Assembly (NCBI GenBank): GCA_963170055.1
Contig: CAUJGJ010000002.1
Span: forward strand, 3,663,546-3,686,274
DNA: 22,729 nucleotides
Direction of reading: 5' to 3'
From: Halisarca cf. caerulea
Taxonomy: Eukaryota > Porifera > Demospongiae > Chondrillida > Halisarcidae
The notes under the pieces are model-generated. The model worked only from the letters and a program-made list of their open reading frames with translations, searched no databases and was not told the DNA's origin. The position numbers were made by a program, and so were the translations under genes. Positions 7,840 to 20,677 of the stretch are shown piece by piece. Position 1 is the stretch's first letter; each line of letters starts with the position of its first letter.

Positions 7840-9447
7840 GATATTTGCAACTTTGGCAATTTTAGTCTTAGGATAAAATTACAATTAGCAACGTTAACAT
7901 TTTTAAAAGACATTTGACAACTTTGTAAAAGTGTACTTTGCAGAATTTGAAAGTTACTAAGTTCACTTTCTAAGATATTTGCAACTTTGGCAATTTTAGT
8001 CTTAGGATAAAATTAAAATTAGCAACGTTAACATTTTTAAAAGACAATTGACAACTATGTAAAAGTGTAATTTGCAGAATTTGAAAGTTACTAAGTTCAG
8101 TTTCTAAGATATTTGCAACTTTGGCAATTTTAGTCTTAGGATAAAATTAAAATTAGCAACGTTAACATTTTTAAAAGACATTTGACAACTTTGTAAAAGT
8201 GTAGTTTGCAGAATTTGAAAGTTACTAAGTTCACTTTCTAAGATATTTGCAACTTTGGCAATTTTAGTCTTAGGATAAAATTAAAATTAGCAACGTTAAC
8301 ATTTTTAAAAGACATTTGACAACTTTGTAAAAGTGTAGTTTGCAGAATTTGAAAGTTACTAAGTTCACTTTCTAAGATATTTGCAACTTTGGCAATTTTA
8401 GTCTTAGGATAAAATTAAAATTAGCAACGTTAACATTTTTAAAAGACATTTGACAACTTTGTAAAAGTGTAATTTGCAGAATTTGAAAGTTACTAAGTTC
8501 ACTTTCTAAGATATTTGCAACTTTGGCAATTTTAGTCTTAGGATAAAATTAAAATTAGCAACGTTAACATTTTTAAAAGACATTTGACAACTTTGTAAAA
8601 GTGTAATTTGCAGAATTTGAAAGTTACTAAGTTCACTTTCTAAGATATTTGCAACTTTGGCAATTTTAGTCTTAGGATAAAATTACAATTAGCAACGTTA
8701 ACATTTTTAAAAGACATTTGACAACTTTGTAAAAGTGTACTTTGCAGAATTTGAAAGTTACTAAGTTCACTTTCTAAGATATTTGCAACTTTGGCAATTT
8801 TAGTCTTAGGATAAAATTAAAATTAGCAACGTTAACATTTTTAAAAGACAATTGACAACTATGTAAAAGTGTAATTTGCAGAATTTGAAAGTTACTAAGT
8901 TCAGTTTCTAAGATATTTGCAACTTTGGCAATTTTAGTCTTAGGATAAAATTAAAATTAGCAACGTTAACATTTTTAAAAGACATTTGACAACTTTGTAA
9001 AAGTGTAGTTTGCAGAATTTGAAAGTTACTAAGTTCACTTTCTAAGATATTTGCAACTTTGGCAATTTTAGTCTTAGGATAAAATTAAAATTAGCAACGT
9101 TAACATTTTTAAAAGACATTTGACAACTTTGTAAAAGTGTAGTTTGCAGAATTTGAAAGTTACTAAGTTCACTTTCTAAGATATTTGCAACTTTGGCAAT
9201 TTTAGTCTTAGGATAAAATTAAAATTAGCAACGTTAACATTTTTAAAAGACATTTGACAACTTTGTAAAAGTGTAATTTGCAGAATTTGAAAGTTACTAA
9301 GTTCACTTTCTAAGATATTTGCAACTTTGGCAATTTTAGTCTTAGGATAAAATTAAAATTAGCAACGTTAACATTTTTAAAAGACATTTGACAACTTTGT
9401 AAAAGTGTAATTTGCAGAATTTGAAAGTTACTAAGTTCACTTTCTAA
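7840..9447 (+). repeat. Six-monomer higher-order repeat, tandem pair 1 (2 x 804 bp)
   Basis: Two tandem copies (7840-8643 and 8644-9447) of the ordered units C, A*, G, G, A, A, where letters give the base at unit position 97. The C unit carries AATTACAATTAGC. The A* unit carries ACAATTGACAACTATG and TTCAGTTTC. The two linked marker units never occur separately in the window. Confidence 0.9.
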
Positions 9448-10787
9448 GATATTTGCAACTTTGGCAATTTTAGTCTTAGGATAAAATTAAAATTAGCAAC
9501 GTTAACATTTTTAAAAGACATTTGACAACTTTGTAAAAGTGTAGTTTGCAGAATTTGAAAGTTACTAAGTTCACTTTCTAAGATATTTGCAACTTTGGCA
9601 ATTTTAGTCTTAGGATAAAATTAAAATTAGCAACGTTAACATTTTTAAAAGACATTTGACAACTTTGTAAAAGTGTAGTTTGCAGAATTTGAAAGTTACT
9701 AAGTTCACTTTCTAAGATATTTGCAACTTTGGCAATTTTAGTCTTAGGATAAAATTAAAATTAGCAACGTTAACATTTTTAAAAGACATTTGACAACTTT
9801 GTAAAAGTGTAGTTTGCAGAATTTGAAAGTTACTAAGTTCACTTTCTAAGATATTTGCAACTTTGGCAATTTTAGTCTTAGGATAAAATTAAAATTAGCA
9901 ACGTTAACATTTTTAAAAGACATTTGACAACTTTGTAAAAGTGTAATTTGCAGAATTTGAAAGTTACTAAGTTCACTTTCTAAGATATTTGCAACTTTGG
10001 CAATTTTAGTCTTAGGATAAAATTAAAATTAGCAACGTTAACATTTTTAAAAGACAATTGACAACTTTGTAAAAGTGTAATTTGCAGAATTTGAAAGTTA
10101 CTAAGTTCACTTTCTAAGATATTTGCAACTTTGGCAATTTTAGTCTTAGGATAAAATTAAAATTAGCAACGTTAACATTTTTAAAAGACATTTGACAACT
10201 TTGTAAAAGTGTAGTTTGCAGAATTTGAAAGTTACTAAGTTCACTTTCTAAGATATTTGCAACTTTGGCAATTTTAGTCTTAGGATAAAATTAAAATTAG
10301 CAACGTTAACATTTTTAAAAGACATTTGACAACTTTGTAAAAGTGTAATTTGCAGAATTTGAAAGTTACTAAGTTCACTTTCTAAGATATTTGCAACTTT
10401 GGCAATTTTAGTCTTAGGATAAAATTAAAATTAGCAACGTTAACATTTTTAAAAGACATTTGACAACTTTGTAAAAGTGTAATTTGCAGAATTTGAAAGT
10501 TACTAAGTTCACTTTCTAAGATATTTGCAACTTTGGCAATTTTAGTCTTAGGATAAAATTAAAATTAGCAACGTTAACATTTTTAAAAGACATTTGACAA
10601 CTTTGTAAAAGTGTAATTTGCAGAATTTGAAAGTTACTAAGTTCACTTTCTAAGATATTTGCAACTTTGGCAATTTTAGTCTTAGGATAAAATTAAAATT
10701 AGCAACGTTAACATTTTTAAAAGACATTTGACAACTTTGTAAAAGTGTAATTTGCAGAATTTGAAAGTTACTAAGTTCACTTTCTAA

Positions 10788-11450
10788 GATATTTGCAACT
10801 TTGGCAATTTTAGTCTTAGGATAAAATTAAAATTAGCAACGTTAATATTTTTAAAAGACATTTGACAACTTTGTAAAAGTGTACTTTGCAGAATTTGAAA
10901 GTTACTAAGTTCACTTTCTAAGATATTTGCAACTTTGGCAATTTTAGTCTTAGGATAAAATTAAAATTAGCAACGTTAACATTTTTAAAAGACATTTGAC
11001 AACTTTGTAAAAGTGTAATTTGCAGAATTTGAAAATTACTAAGTTCAAGATATTTGCAACTTTGGCAATTTTAGTCTTAGGATAAAATTAAAATTAGCAA
11101 CGTTAACATTTTTAAAAGACATTTGACAACTTTGTAAAAGTGTACTTTGCAGAATTTGAAAGTTACTAAGTTCAATTTCTAAGATATTTGCAACTTTAGC
11201 AATTTTAGTCTTAGGATAAAATTAAAATTAGCAACGTTAACATTTTTAAAAGACATTTGACAACTTTGTAAAAGTGTAGTTTGCAGAATTTGAAAGTTAC
11301 TAAGTTCACTTTCTAAGATATTTGCAACTTTGGCAATTTTAGTCTTAGGATAAAATTAAAATTAGCAACGTTAACATTTTTAAAAGACATTTGACAACTT
11401 TGTAAAAGTGTAGTTTGCAGAATTTGAAACTTACTAAGTTCACTTTCTAA
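10788..11450 (+). repeat. Higher-order cassette of five monomers, copy 2 (663 bp)
   Basis: It has the same order of marker units as the copy at 6909. Its last unit has GAAACTTAC in place of GAAAGTTAC, a change shared with the copy at 12523 but not with the one at 6909, so copies 2 and 3 are the closer pair. Confidence 0.9.
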
Positions 11451-12522
11451 GATATTTGCAACTTTGGCAATTTTAGTCTTAGGATAAAATTAAAATTAGC
11501 AACGTTAACATTTTTAAAAGACATTTGACAACTTTGTAAAAGTGTAGTTTGCAGAATTTGAAAGTTACTAAGTTCACTTTCTAAGATATTTGCAACTTTG
11601 GCAATTTTAGTCTTAGGATAAAATTAAAATTAGCAACGTTAACATTTTTAAAAGACATTTGACAACTTTGTAAAAGTGTAATTTGCAGAATTTGAAAGTT
11701 ACTAAGTTCACTTTCTAAGATATTTGCAACTTTGGCAATTTTAGTCTTAGGATAAAATTAAAATTAGCAACGTTAACATTTTTAAAAGACATTTGACAAC
11801 TTTGTAAAAGTGTAATTTGCAGAATTTGAAAGTTACTAAGTTCACTTTCTAAGATATTTGCAACTTTGGCAATTTTAGTCTTAGGATAAAATTAAAATTA
11901 GCAACGTTAACATTTTTAAAAGACATTTGACAACTTTGTAAAAGTGTAATTTGCAGAATTTGAAAGTTACTAAGTTCACTTTCTAAGATATTTGCAACTT
12001 TGGCAATTTTAGTCTTAGGATAAAATTAAAATTAGCAACGTTAACATTTTTAAAAGACATTTGACAACTTTGTAAAAGTGTAATTTGCAGAATTTGAAAG
12101 TTACTAAGTTCACTTTCTAAGATATTTGCAACTTTGGCAATTTTAGTCTTAGGATAAAATTAAAATTAGCAACGTTAACATTTTTAAAAGACATTTGACA
12201 ACTTTGTAAAAGTGTAATTTGCAGAATTTGAAAGTTACTAAGTTCACTTTCTAAGATATTTGCAACTTTGGCAATTTTAGTCTTAGGATAAAATTAAAAT
12301 TAGCAACGTTAACATTTTTAAAAGACATTTGACAACTTTGTAAAAGTGTAATTTGCAGAATTTGAAAGTTACTAAGTTCACTTTCTAAGATATTTGCAAC
12401 TTTGGCAATTTTAGTCTTAGGATAAAATTAAAATTAGCAACGTTAACATTTTTAAAAGACATTTGACAACTTTGTAAAAGTGTAATTTGCAGAATTTGAA
12501 AGTTACTAAGTTCACTTTCTAA

Positions 12523-13185
12523 GATATTTGCAACTTTGGCAATTTTAGTCTTAGGATAAAATTAAAATTAGCAACGTTAATATTTTTAAAAGACATTTGA
12601 CAACTTTGTAAAAGTGTACTTTGCAGAATTTGAAAGTTACTAAGTTCACTTTCTAAGATATTTGCAACTTTGGCAATTTTAGTCTTAGGATAAAATTAAA
12701 ATTAGCAACGTTAACATTTTTAAAAGACATTTGACAACTTTGTAAAAGTGTAATTTGCAGAATTTGAAAATTACTAAGTTCAAGATATTTGCAACTTTGG
12801 CAATTTTAGTCTTAGGATAAAATTAAAATTAGCAACGTTAACATTTTTAAAAGACATTTGACAACTTTGTAAAAGTGTACTTTGCAGAATTTGAAAGTTA
12901 CTAAGTTCAATTTCTAAGATATTTGCAACTTTAGCAATTTTAGTCTTAGGATAAAATTAAAATTAGCAACGTTAACATTTTTAAAAGACATTTGACAACT
13001 TTGTAAAAGTGTAGTTTGCAGAATTTGAAAGTTACTAAGTTCACTTTCTAAGATATTTGCAACTTTGGCAATTTTAGTCTTAGGATAAAATTAAAATTAG
13101 CAACGTTAACATTTTTAAAAGACATTTGACAACTTTGTAAAAGTGTAGTTTGCAGAATTTGAAACTTACTAAGTTCACTTTCTAA
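12523..13185 (+). repeat. Higher-order cassette of five monomers, copy 3 (663 bp)
   Basis: It has the same marker order as the other two copies and shares GAAACTTAC with copy 2. It is followed, after two A units, by the second tandem pair of the six-monomer repeat, exactly as copy 1 is followed by the first pair. Confidence 0.9.
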
Positions 13186-13453
13186 GATATTTGCAACTTT
13201 GGCAATTTTAGTCTTAGGATAAAATTAAAATTAGCAACGTTAACATTTTTAAAAGACATTTGACAACTTTGTAAAAGTGTAATTTGCAGAATTTGAAAGT
13301 TACTAAGTTCACTTTCTAAGATATTTGCAACTTTGGCAATTTTAGTCTTAGGATAAAATTAAAATTAGCAACGTTAACATTTTTAAAAGACATTTGACAA
13401 CTTTGTAAAAGTGTAATTTGCAGAATTTGAAAGTTACTAAGTTCACTTTCTAA

Positions 13454-15061
13454 GATATTTGCAACTTTGGCAATTTTAGTCTTAGGATAAAATTACAATT
13501 AGCAACGTTAACATTTTTAAAAGACATTTGACAACTTTGTAAAAGTGTACTTTGCAGAATTTGAAAGTTACTAAGTTCACTTTCTAAGATATTTGCAACT
13601 TTGGCAATTTTAGTCTTAGGATAAAATTAAAATTAGCAACGTTAACATTTTTAAAAGACAATTGACAACTATGTAAAAGTGTAATTTGCAGAATTTGAAA
13701 GTTACTAAGTTCAGTTTCTAAGATATTTGCAACTTTGGCAATTTTAGTCTTAGGATAAAATTAAAATTAGCAACGTTAACATTTTTAAAAGACATTTGAC
13801 AACTTTGTAAAAGTGTAGTTTGCAGAATTTGAAAGTTACTAAGTTCACTTTCTAAGATATTTGCAACTTTGGCAATTTTAGTCTTAGGATAAAATTAAAA
13901 TTAGCAACGTTAACATTTTTAAAAGACATTTGACAACTTTGTAAAAGTGTAGTTTGCAGAATTTGAAAGTTACTAAGTTCACTTTCTAAGATATTTGCAA
14001 CTTTGGCAATTTTAGTCTTAGGATAAAATTAAAATTAGCAACGTTAACATTTTTAAAAGACATTTGACAACTTTGTAAAAGTGTAATTTGCAGAATTTGA
14101 AAGTTACTAAGTTCACTTTCTAAGATATTTGCAACTTTGGCAATTTTAGTCTTAGGATAAAATTAAAATAAGCAACGTTAACATTTTTAAAAGACATTTG
14201 ACAACTTTGTAAAAGTGTAATTTGCAGAATTTGAAAGTTACTAAGTTCACTTTCTAAGATATTTGCAACTTTGGCAATTTTAGTCTTAGGATAAAATTAC
14301 AATTAGCAACGTTAACATTTTTAAAAGACATTTGACAACTTTGTAAAAGTGTACTTTGCAGAATTTGAAAGTTACTAAGTTCACTTTCTAAGATATTTGC
14401 AACTTTGGCAATTTTAGTCTTAGGATAAAATTAAAATTAGCAACGTTAACATTTTTAAAAGACAATTGACAACTATGTAAAAGTGTAATTTGCAGAATTT
14501 GAAAGTTACTAAGTTCAGTTTCTAAGATATTTGCAACTTTGGCAATTTTAGTCTTAGGATAAAATTAAAATTAGCAACGTTAACATTTTTAAAAGACATT
14601 TGACAACTTTGTAAAAGTGTAGTTTGCAGAATTTGAAAGTTACTAAGTTCACTTTCTAAGATATTTGCAACTTTGGCAATTTTAGTCTTAGGATAAAATT
14701 AAAATTAGCAACGTTAACATTTTTAAAAGACATTTGACAACTTTGTAAAAGTGTAGTTTGCAGAATTTGAAAGTTACTAAGTTCACTTTCTAAGATATTT
14801 GCAACTTTGGCAATTTTAGTCTTAGGATAAAATTAAAATTAGCAACGTTAACATTTTTAAAAGACATTTGACAACTTTGTAAAAGTGTAATTTGCAGAAT
14901 TTGAAAGTTACTAAGTTCACTTTCTAAGATATTTGCAACTTTGGCAATTTTAGTCTTAGGATAAAATTAAAATTAGCAACGTTAACATTTTTAAAAGACA
15001 TTTGACAACTTTGTAAAAGTGTAATTTGCAGAATTTGAAAGTTACTAAGTTCACTTTCTAA
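13454..15061 (+). repeat. Six-monomer higher-order repeat, tandem pair 2 (2 x 804 bp)
   Basis: Copies at 13454-14257 and 14258-15061 show the same C, A*, G, G, A, A order and the same linked markers as pair 1, 5,614 bp to the left. One unit (14124) has AAAATAAGC in place of AAAATTAGC, a change absent from pair 1 but seen again in units at 16804, 16938 and 18010. Confidence 0.9.
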
Positions 15062-17071
15062 GATATTTGCAACTTTGGCAATTTTAGTCTTAGGATAAAA
15101 TTAAAATTAGCAACGTTAACATTTTTAAAAGACATTTGACAACTTTGTAAAAGTGTAGTTTGCAGAATTTGAAAGTTACTAAGTTCACTTTCTAAGATAT
15201 TTGCAACTTTGGCAATTTTAGTCTTAGGATAAAATTAAAATTAGCAACGTTAACATTTTTAAAAACCATTTGACAACTTTATAAAAGTGTAGTTTGCAGA
15301 ATTTGAAAGTTACTAAGTTCACTTTCTAAGATATTTGCAACTTTGGCAATTTTAGTCTTAGGATAAAATTAAAATTAGCAACGTTAACATTTTTAAAAGA
15401 CAATTGACAACTTTGTAAAAGTGTAATTTGCAGAATTTGAAAGTTACTAAGTTCACTTTCTAAGATATTTGCAACTTTGGCAATTTTAGTCTTAGGATAA
15501 AATTAAAATTAGCAACGTTAACATTTTTAAAAGACATTTGACAACTTTGTAAAAGTGTACTTTGCAGAATTTGAAAGTTACTAAGTTCACTTTCTAAGAT
15601 ATTTGCAACTTTGGCAATTTTAGTCTTAGGATAAAATTAAAATTAGCAACGTTAACATTTTTAAAAGACATTTGACAACTTTGTAAAAGTGTAGTTTGCA
15701 GAATTTGAAAGTTACTAAGTTCACTTTCTAAGATATTTGCAACTTTGGCAATTTTAGTCTTAGGTTAAAATTAAAATTAGCAACGTTAACATTTTTAAAA
15801 GACATTTGACAACTTTGTAAAAGTGTAGTTTGCAGAATTTGAAAGTTACTAAGTTCACTTTCTAAGATATTTGCAACTTTGGCAATTTTAGTCTTAGGAT
15901 AAAATTAAAATTAGCAACGTTAACATTTTTAAAAGACATTTGACAACTTTGTAAAAGTGTAGTTTGCAGAATTTGAAAGTTACTAAGTTCACTTTCTAAG
16001 ATATTTGCAACTTTGGCAATTTTAGTCTTAGGATAAAATTAAAATTAGCAACGTTAACATTTTTAAAAGACATTTGACAACTTTGTAAAAGTGTAGTTTG
16101 CAGAATTTGAAAGTTACTAAGTTCACTTTCTAAGATATTTGCAACTTTGGCAATTTTAGTCTTAGGATAAAATTAAAATTAGCAACGTTAACATTTTTAA
16201 AAGACATTTGACAACTTTGTAAAAGTGTAGTTTGCAGAATTTGAAAGTTACTAAGTTCACTTTCTAAGATATTTGCAACTTTGGCAATTTTAGTCTTAGG
16301 ATAAAATTAAAATTAGCAACGTTAACATTTTTAAAAGACATTTGACAACTTTGTAAAAGTGTACTTTGCAGAATTTGAAAGTTACTAAGTTCACTTTCTA
16401 AGATATTTGCAACTTTGGCAATTTTAGTCTTAGGATAAAATTAAAATTAGCAACGTTAACATTTTTAAAAGACATTTGACAACTTTGTAAAAGTGTAGTT
16501 TGCAGAATTTGAAAGTTACTAAGTTCACTTTCTAAGATATTTGCAACTTTGGCAATTTTAGTCTTAGGATAAAATTAAAATTAGCAACGTTAACATTTTT
16601 AAAAGACATTTGACAACTTTGTAAAAGTGTAATTTGCAGAATTTGAAAGTTACTAAGTTCACTTTCTAAGATATTTGCAACTTTGGCAATTTTAGTCTTA
16701 GGATAAAATTAAAATTAGCAACGTTAACATTTTTAAAAGACATTTGACAACTTTGTAAAAGTGTAATTTGCAGAATTTGAAAGTTACTAAGTTCACTTTC
16801 TAAGATATTTGCAACTTTGGCAATTTTAGTCTTAGGTTAAAATTAAAATAAGCAACGTTAACATTTTTAAAAGACATTTGACAACTTTGTAAAAGTGTAC
16901 TTTGCAGAATTTGAAAGTTACTAAGTTCACTTTCTAAGATATTTGCAACTTTGGCAATTTTAGTCTTAGGATAAAATTAAAATAAGCAACGTTAACATTT
17001 TTAAAAGACATTTGACAACTTTGTAAAAGTGTAATTTGCAGAATTTGAAAGTTACTAAGTTCACTTTCTAA

Positions 17072-18411
17072 GATATTTGCAACTTTGGCAATTTTAGTCT
17101 TAGGATAAAATTAAAATTAGCAACGTTAACATATTTAAAAGACATTTGACAACTTTGTAAAAGTGTAGTTTGCAGAATTTGAAAGTTACTAAGTTCACTT
17201 TCTAAGATATTTGCAACTTTGGCAATTTTAGTCTTAGGATAAAATTAAAATTAGCAACGTTAACATTTTTAAAAGACATTTGACAACTTTGTAAAAGTGT
17301 ACTTTGCAGAATTTGAAAGTTACTAAGTTCACTTTCTAAGATATTTGCAACTTTGGCAATTTTAGTCTTAGGATAAAATTAAAATTAGCAACGTTAACAT
17401 TTTTAAAAGACATTTGACAACTTTGTAAAAGTGTACTTTGCAGAATTTGAAAGTTACTAAGTTCACTTTCTAAGATATTTGCAACTTTGGCAATTTTAGT
17501 CTTAGGATAAAATTAAAATTAGCAACGTTAACATTTTTAAAAGACATTTGACAACTTTGTAAAAGTGTAGTTTGCAGAATTTGAAAGTTACTAAGTTCAC
17601 TTTCTAAGATATTTGCAACTTTGGCAATTTTAATCTTAGGATAAAATTAAAATTAGCAACGTTAACATTTTTAAAAGACATTTGACAACTTTGTAAAAGT
17701 GTAATTTGCAGAATTTGAAAGTTACTAAGTTCACTTTCTAAGATATTTGCAACTTTGGCAATTTTAGTCTTAGGATAAAATTAAAATTAGCAACGTTAAC
17801 ATTTTTAAAAGACATTTGACAACTTTGTAAAAGTGTAGTTTGCAGAATTTGAAAGTTACTAAGTTCACTTTCTAAGATATTTGCAACTTTGGCAATTTTA
17901 GTCTTAGGATAAAATTAAAATTAGCAACGTTAACATTTTTAAAAGACATTTGACAACTTTGTAAAAGTGTACTTTGCAGAATTTGAAAGTTACTAAGTTC
18001 ACTTTCTAAGATATTTGCAACTTTGGCAATTTTAGTCTTAGGATAAAATTAAAATAAGCAACGTTAACATTTTTAAAAGACATTTGACAACTTTGTAAAA
18101 GTGTACTTTGCAGAATTTGAAAGTTACTAAGTTCACTTTCTAAGATATTTGCAACTTTGGCAATTTTAGTCTTAGGATAAAATTAAAATTAGCAACGTTA
18201 ACATTTTTAAAAGACATTTGACAACTTTGTAAAAGTGTAGTTTGCAGAATTTGAAAGTTACTAAGTTCACTTTCTAAGATATTTGTATCTTTGGCAATTT
18301 TACTCTTAGGATAAAATTAAAATTAGCAACGTTAACATTTTTAAAAGACATTTGACAACTTTGTAAAAGTGTAATTTGCAGAATTTGAAAGTTACTAAGT
18401 TCACTTTCTAA
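17072..18411 (+). repeat. Five-monomer higher-order repeat, tandem pair (2 x 670 bp)
   Basis: Units 17072-17741 and 17742-18411 both show the position-97 order G, C, C, G, A. The final A unit of each copy carries a change at the TTTAGTCTT site, but different ones (TTTAATCTT in the first, TTTACTCTT in the second). Adjacent CC units are rare in the array and seen only here. Confidence 0.65.
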
Positions 18412-19885
18412 GATATTTGCAACTTTGGCAATTTTAGTCTTAGGATAAAATTAAAATCAGCAACGTTAACATTTTTAAAAGACATTTGACAACTTTGTAA
18501 AAGTGTAATTTGCAGAATTTGAAAGTTACTAAGTTCACTTTCTAAGATATTTGCAACTTTGGCAATTTTAGTCTTAGGATAAAATTAAAATTAGCAACGT
18601 TAATATTTTTAAAAGAAATTTGACAACTTTGTAAAAGTGTAGTTTGCAGAATTTGAAAGTTACTAAGTTCACTTTCTAAGATATTTGCAACTTTGGCAAT
18701 TTTAGTCTTAGGATAAAATTAAAATTAGCAACGTTAACATTTTTAAAAGACAATTGACAACTTTGTAAAAGTGTAATTTGCAGAATTTGAAAGTTACTAA
18801 GTTCACTTTCTAAGATATTTGCAACTTTGGCAATTTTAGTCTTAGGATAAAATTAAAATTAGCAACGTTAACATTTTTAAAAGACATTTGACAACTTTGT
18901 AAAAGTGTAGTTTGCAGAATTTGAAAGTTACTAAGTTCACTTTCTAAGATATTTGCAACTTTGGCAATTTTAGTCTTAGGATAAAATTAAAATTAGCAAC
19001 GTTAACATTTTTAAAAGACATTTGACAACTTTGTAAAAGTGTAATTTGCAGAATTTGAAAGTTACTAAGTTCACTTTCTAAGATATTTGCAACTTTGGCA
19101 ATTTTAGTCTTAGGATAAAATTAAAATTAGCAACGTTAACATTTTTAAAAGACATTTGACAACTTTGTAAAAGTGTAATTTGCAGAATTTGAAAGTTACT
19201 AAGTTCACTTTCTAAGATATTTGCAACTTTGGCAATTTTACTCTTAAGATAAAATTAAAATTAGCAACGTTAACATTTTTAAAAGACATTTGACAACTTT
19301 GTAAAAGTGTAGTTTGCAGAATTTGAAAGTTACTAAGTTCACTTTCTAAGATATTTGCAACTTTGGCAATTTTAGTCTTAGGATAAAATTAAAATTAGCA
19401 ACGTTAATATTTTTAAAAGACATTTGACAACTTTGTAAAAGTGTACTTTGCAGAATTTGAAAGTTACTAAGTTCACTTTCTAAGATATTTGCAACTTTGG
19501 CAATTTTACTCTTAAGATAAAATTAAAATTAGCAACGTTAACATTTTTAAAAGACATTTGACAACTTTGTAAAAGTGTAGTTTGCAGAATTTGAAAGTTA
19601 CTAAGTTCACTTTCTAAGAAATTTGCAACTTTGGCAATTTTAGTCTTAGGATAAAATTAAAATTAGCAACGTTAACATTTTTGAAAGACATTTGACAACT
19701 TTGTAAAAGTGTAATTTGCAGAATTTGAAAGTTACTAAGTTCACTTTCTAAGATATTTGCAACTTTGGCAATTTTAGTCTTAGGATAAAATTAAAATTAG
19801 CAACGTTAACATTTTTAAAAGACATTTGACAACTTTGTAAAAGTGTAATTTGCAGAATTTGAAAGTTACTAAGTTCACTTTCTAA

Positions 19886-20013
19886 GATATTTGCAACTTT
19901 GGCAATTTTAGTCTTAGGATAAAATTAGCAACGTTAACATTTTTAAAAGACATTTGACAACTTTGTAAAAGTGTAATTTGCAGAATTTGAAAGTTACTAA
20001 GTTCACTTTCTAA
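19886..20013 (+). repeat. 128-bp monomer with 6-bp deletion
   Basis: ATAAAATTAAAATTAGC is shortened to ATAAAATTAGC by loss of one of two tandem AAAATT copies, which fits replication slippage. The same deletion occurs in the unit at 20550-20677, on a different background (position-97 C with GTTAATATT). Confidence 0.9.
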
Positions 20014-20549
20014 GATATTTGCAACTTTGGCAATTTTAGTCTTAGGATAAAATTAAAATTAGCAACGTTAACATTTTTAAAAGACATTTGACAACTTTGT
20101 AAAAGTGTAGTTTGCAGAATTTGAAAGTTACTAAGTTCACTTTCTAAGATATTTGCAACTTTGGCAATTTTAGTCTTAGGATAAAATTAAAATTAGCAAC
20201 GTTAACATTTTTAAAAGACATTTGACAACTTTGTAAAAGTGTACTTTGCAGAATTTGAAAGTTACTAAGTTCACTTTCTAAGATATTTGCAACTTTGGCA
20301 ATTTTAGTCTTAGGATAAAATTATAATTAGCAACGTTAACATTTTTAAAAACCATTTGACAACTTTGTAAAAGTGTAATTTGCAGAATTTGAAAGTTACT
20401 AAGTTCACTTTCTAAGATATTTGCAACTTTGGCAATTTTAGTCTTAGGATAAAATTAAAATTAGCAACGTTAATATTTTTAAAAGACATTTGACAACTTT
20501 GTAAAAGTGTAGTTTGCAGAATTTGAAACTTACTAAGTTCACTTTCTAA

Positions 20550-20677
20550 GATATTTGCAACTTTGGCAATTTTAGTCTTAGGATAAAATTAGCAACGTTA
20601 ATATTTTTAAAAGACATTTGACAACTTTGTAAAAGTGTACTTTGCAGAATTTGAAAGTTACTAAGTTCACTTTCTAA
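20550..20677 (+). repeat. 128-bp monomer with 6-bp deletion, second instance
   Basis: It has the same loss of one AAAATT copy as the unit at 19886, but with C at position 97 and GTTAATATT. The different background suggests either recurrent slippage or exchange of a short tract between units. Confidence 0.9.
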
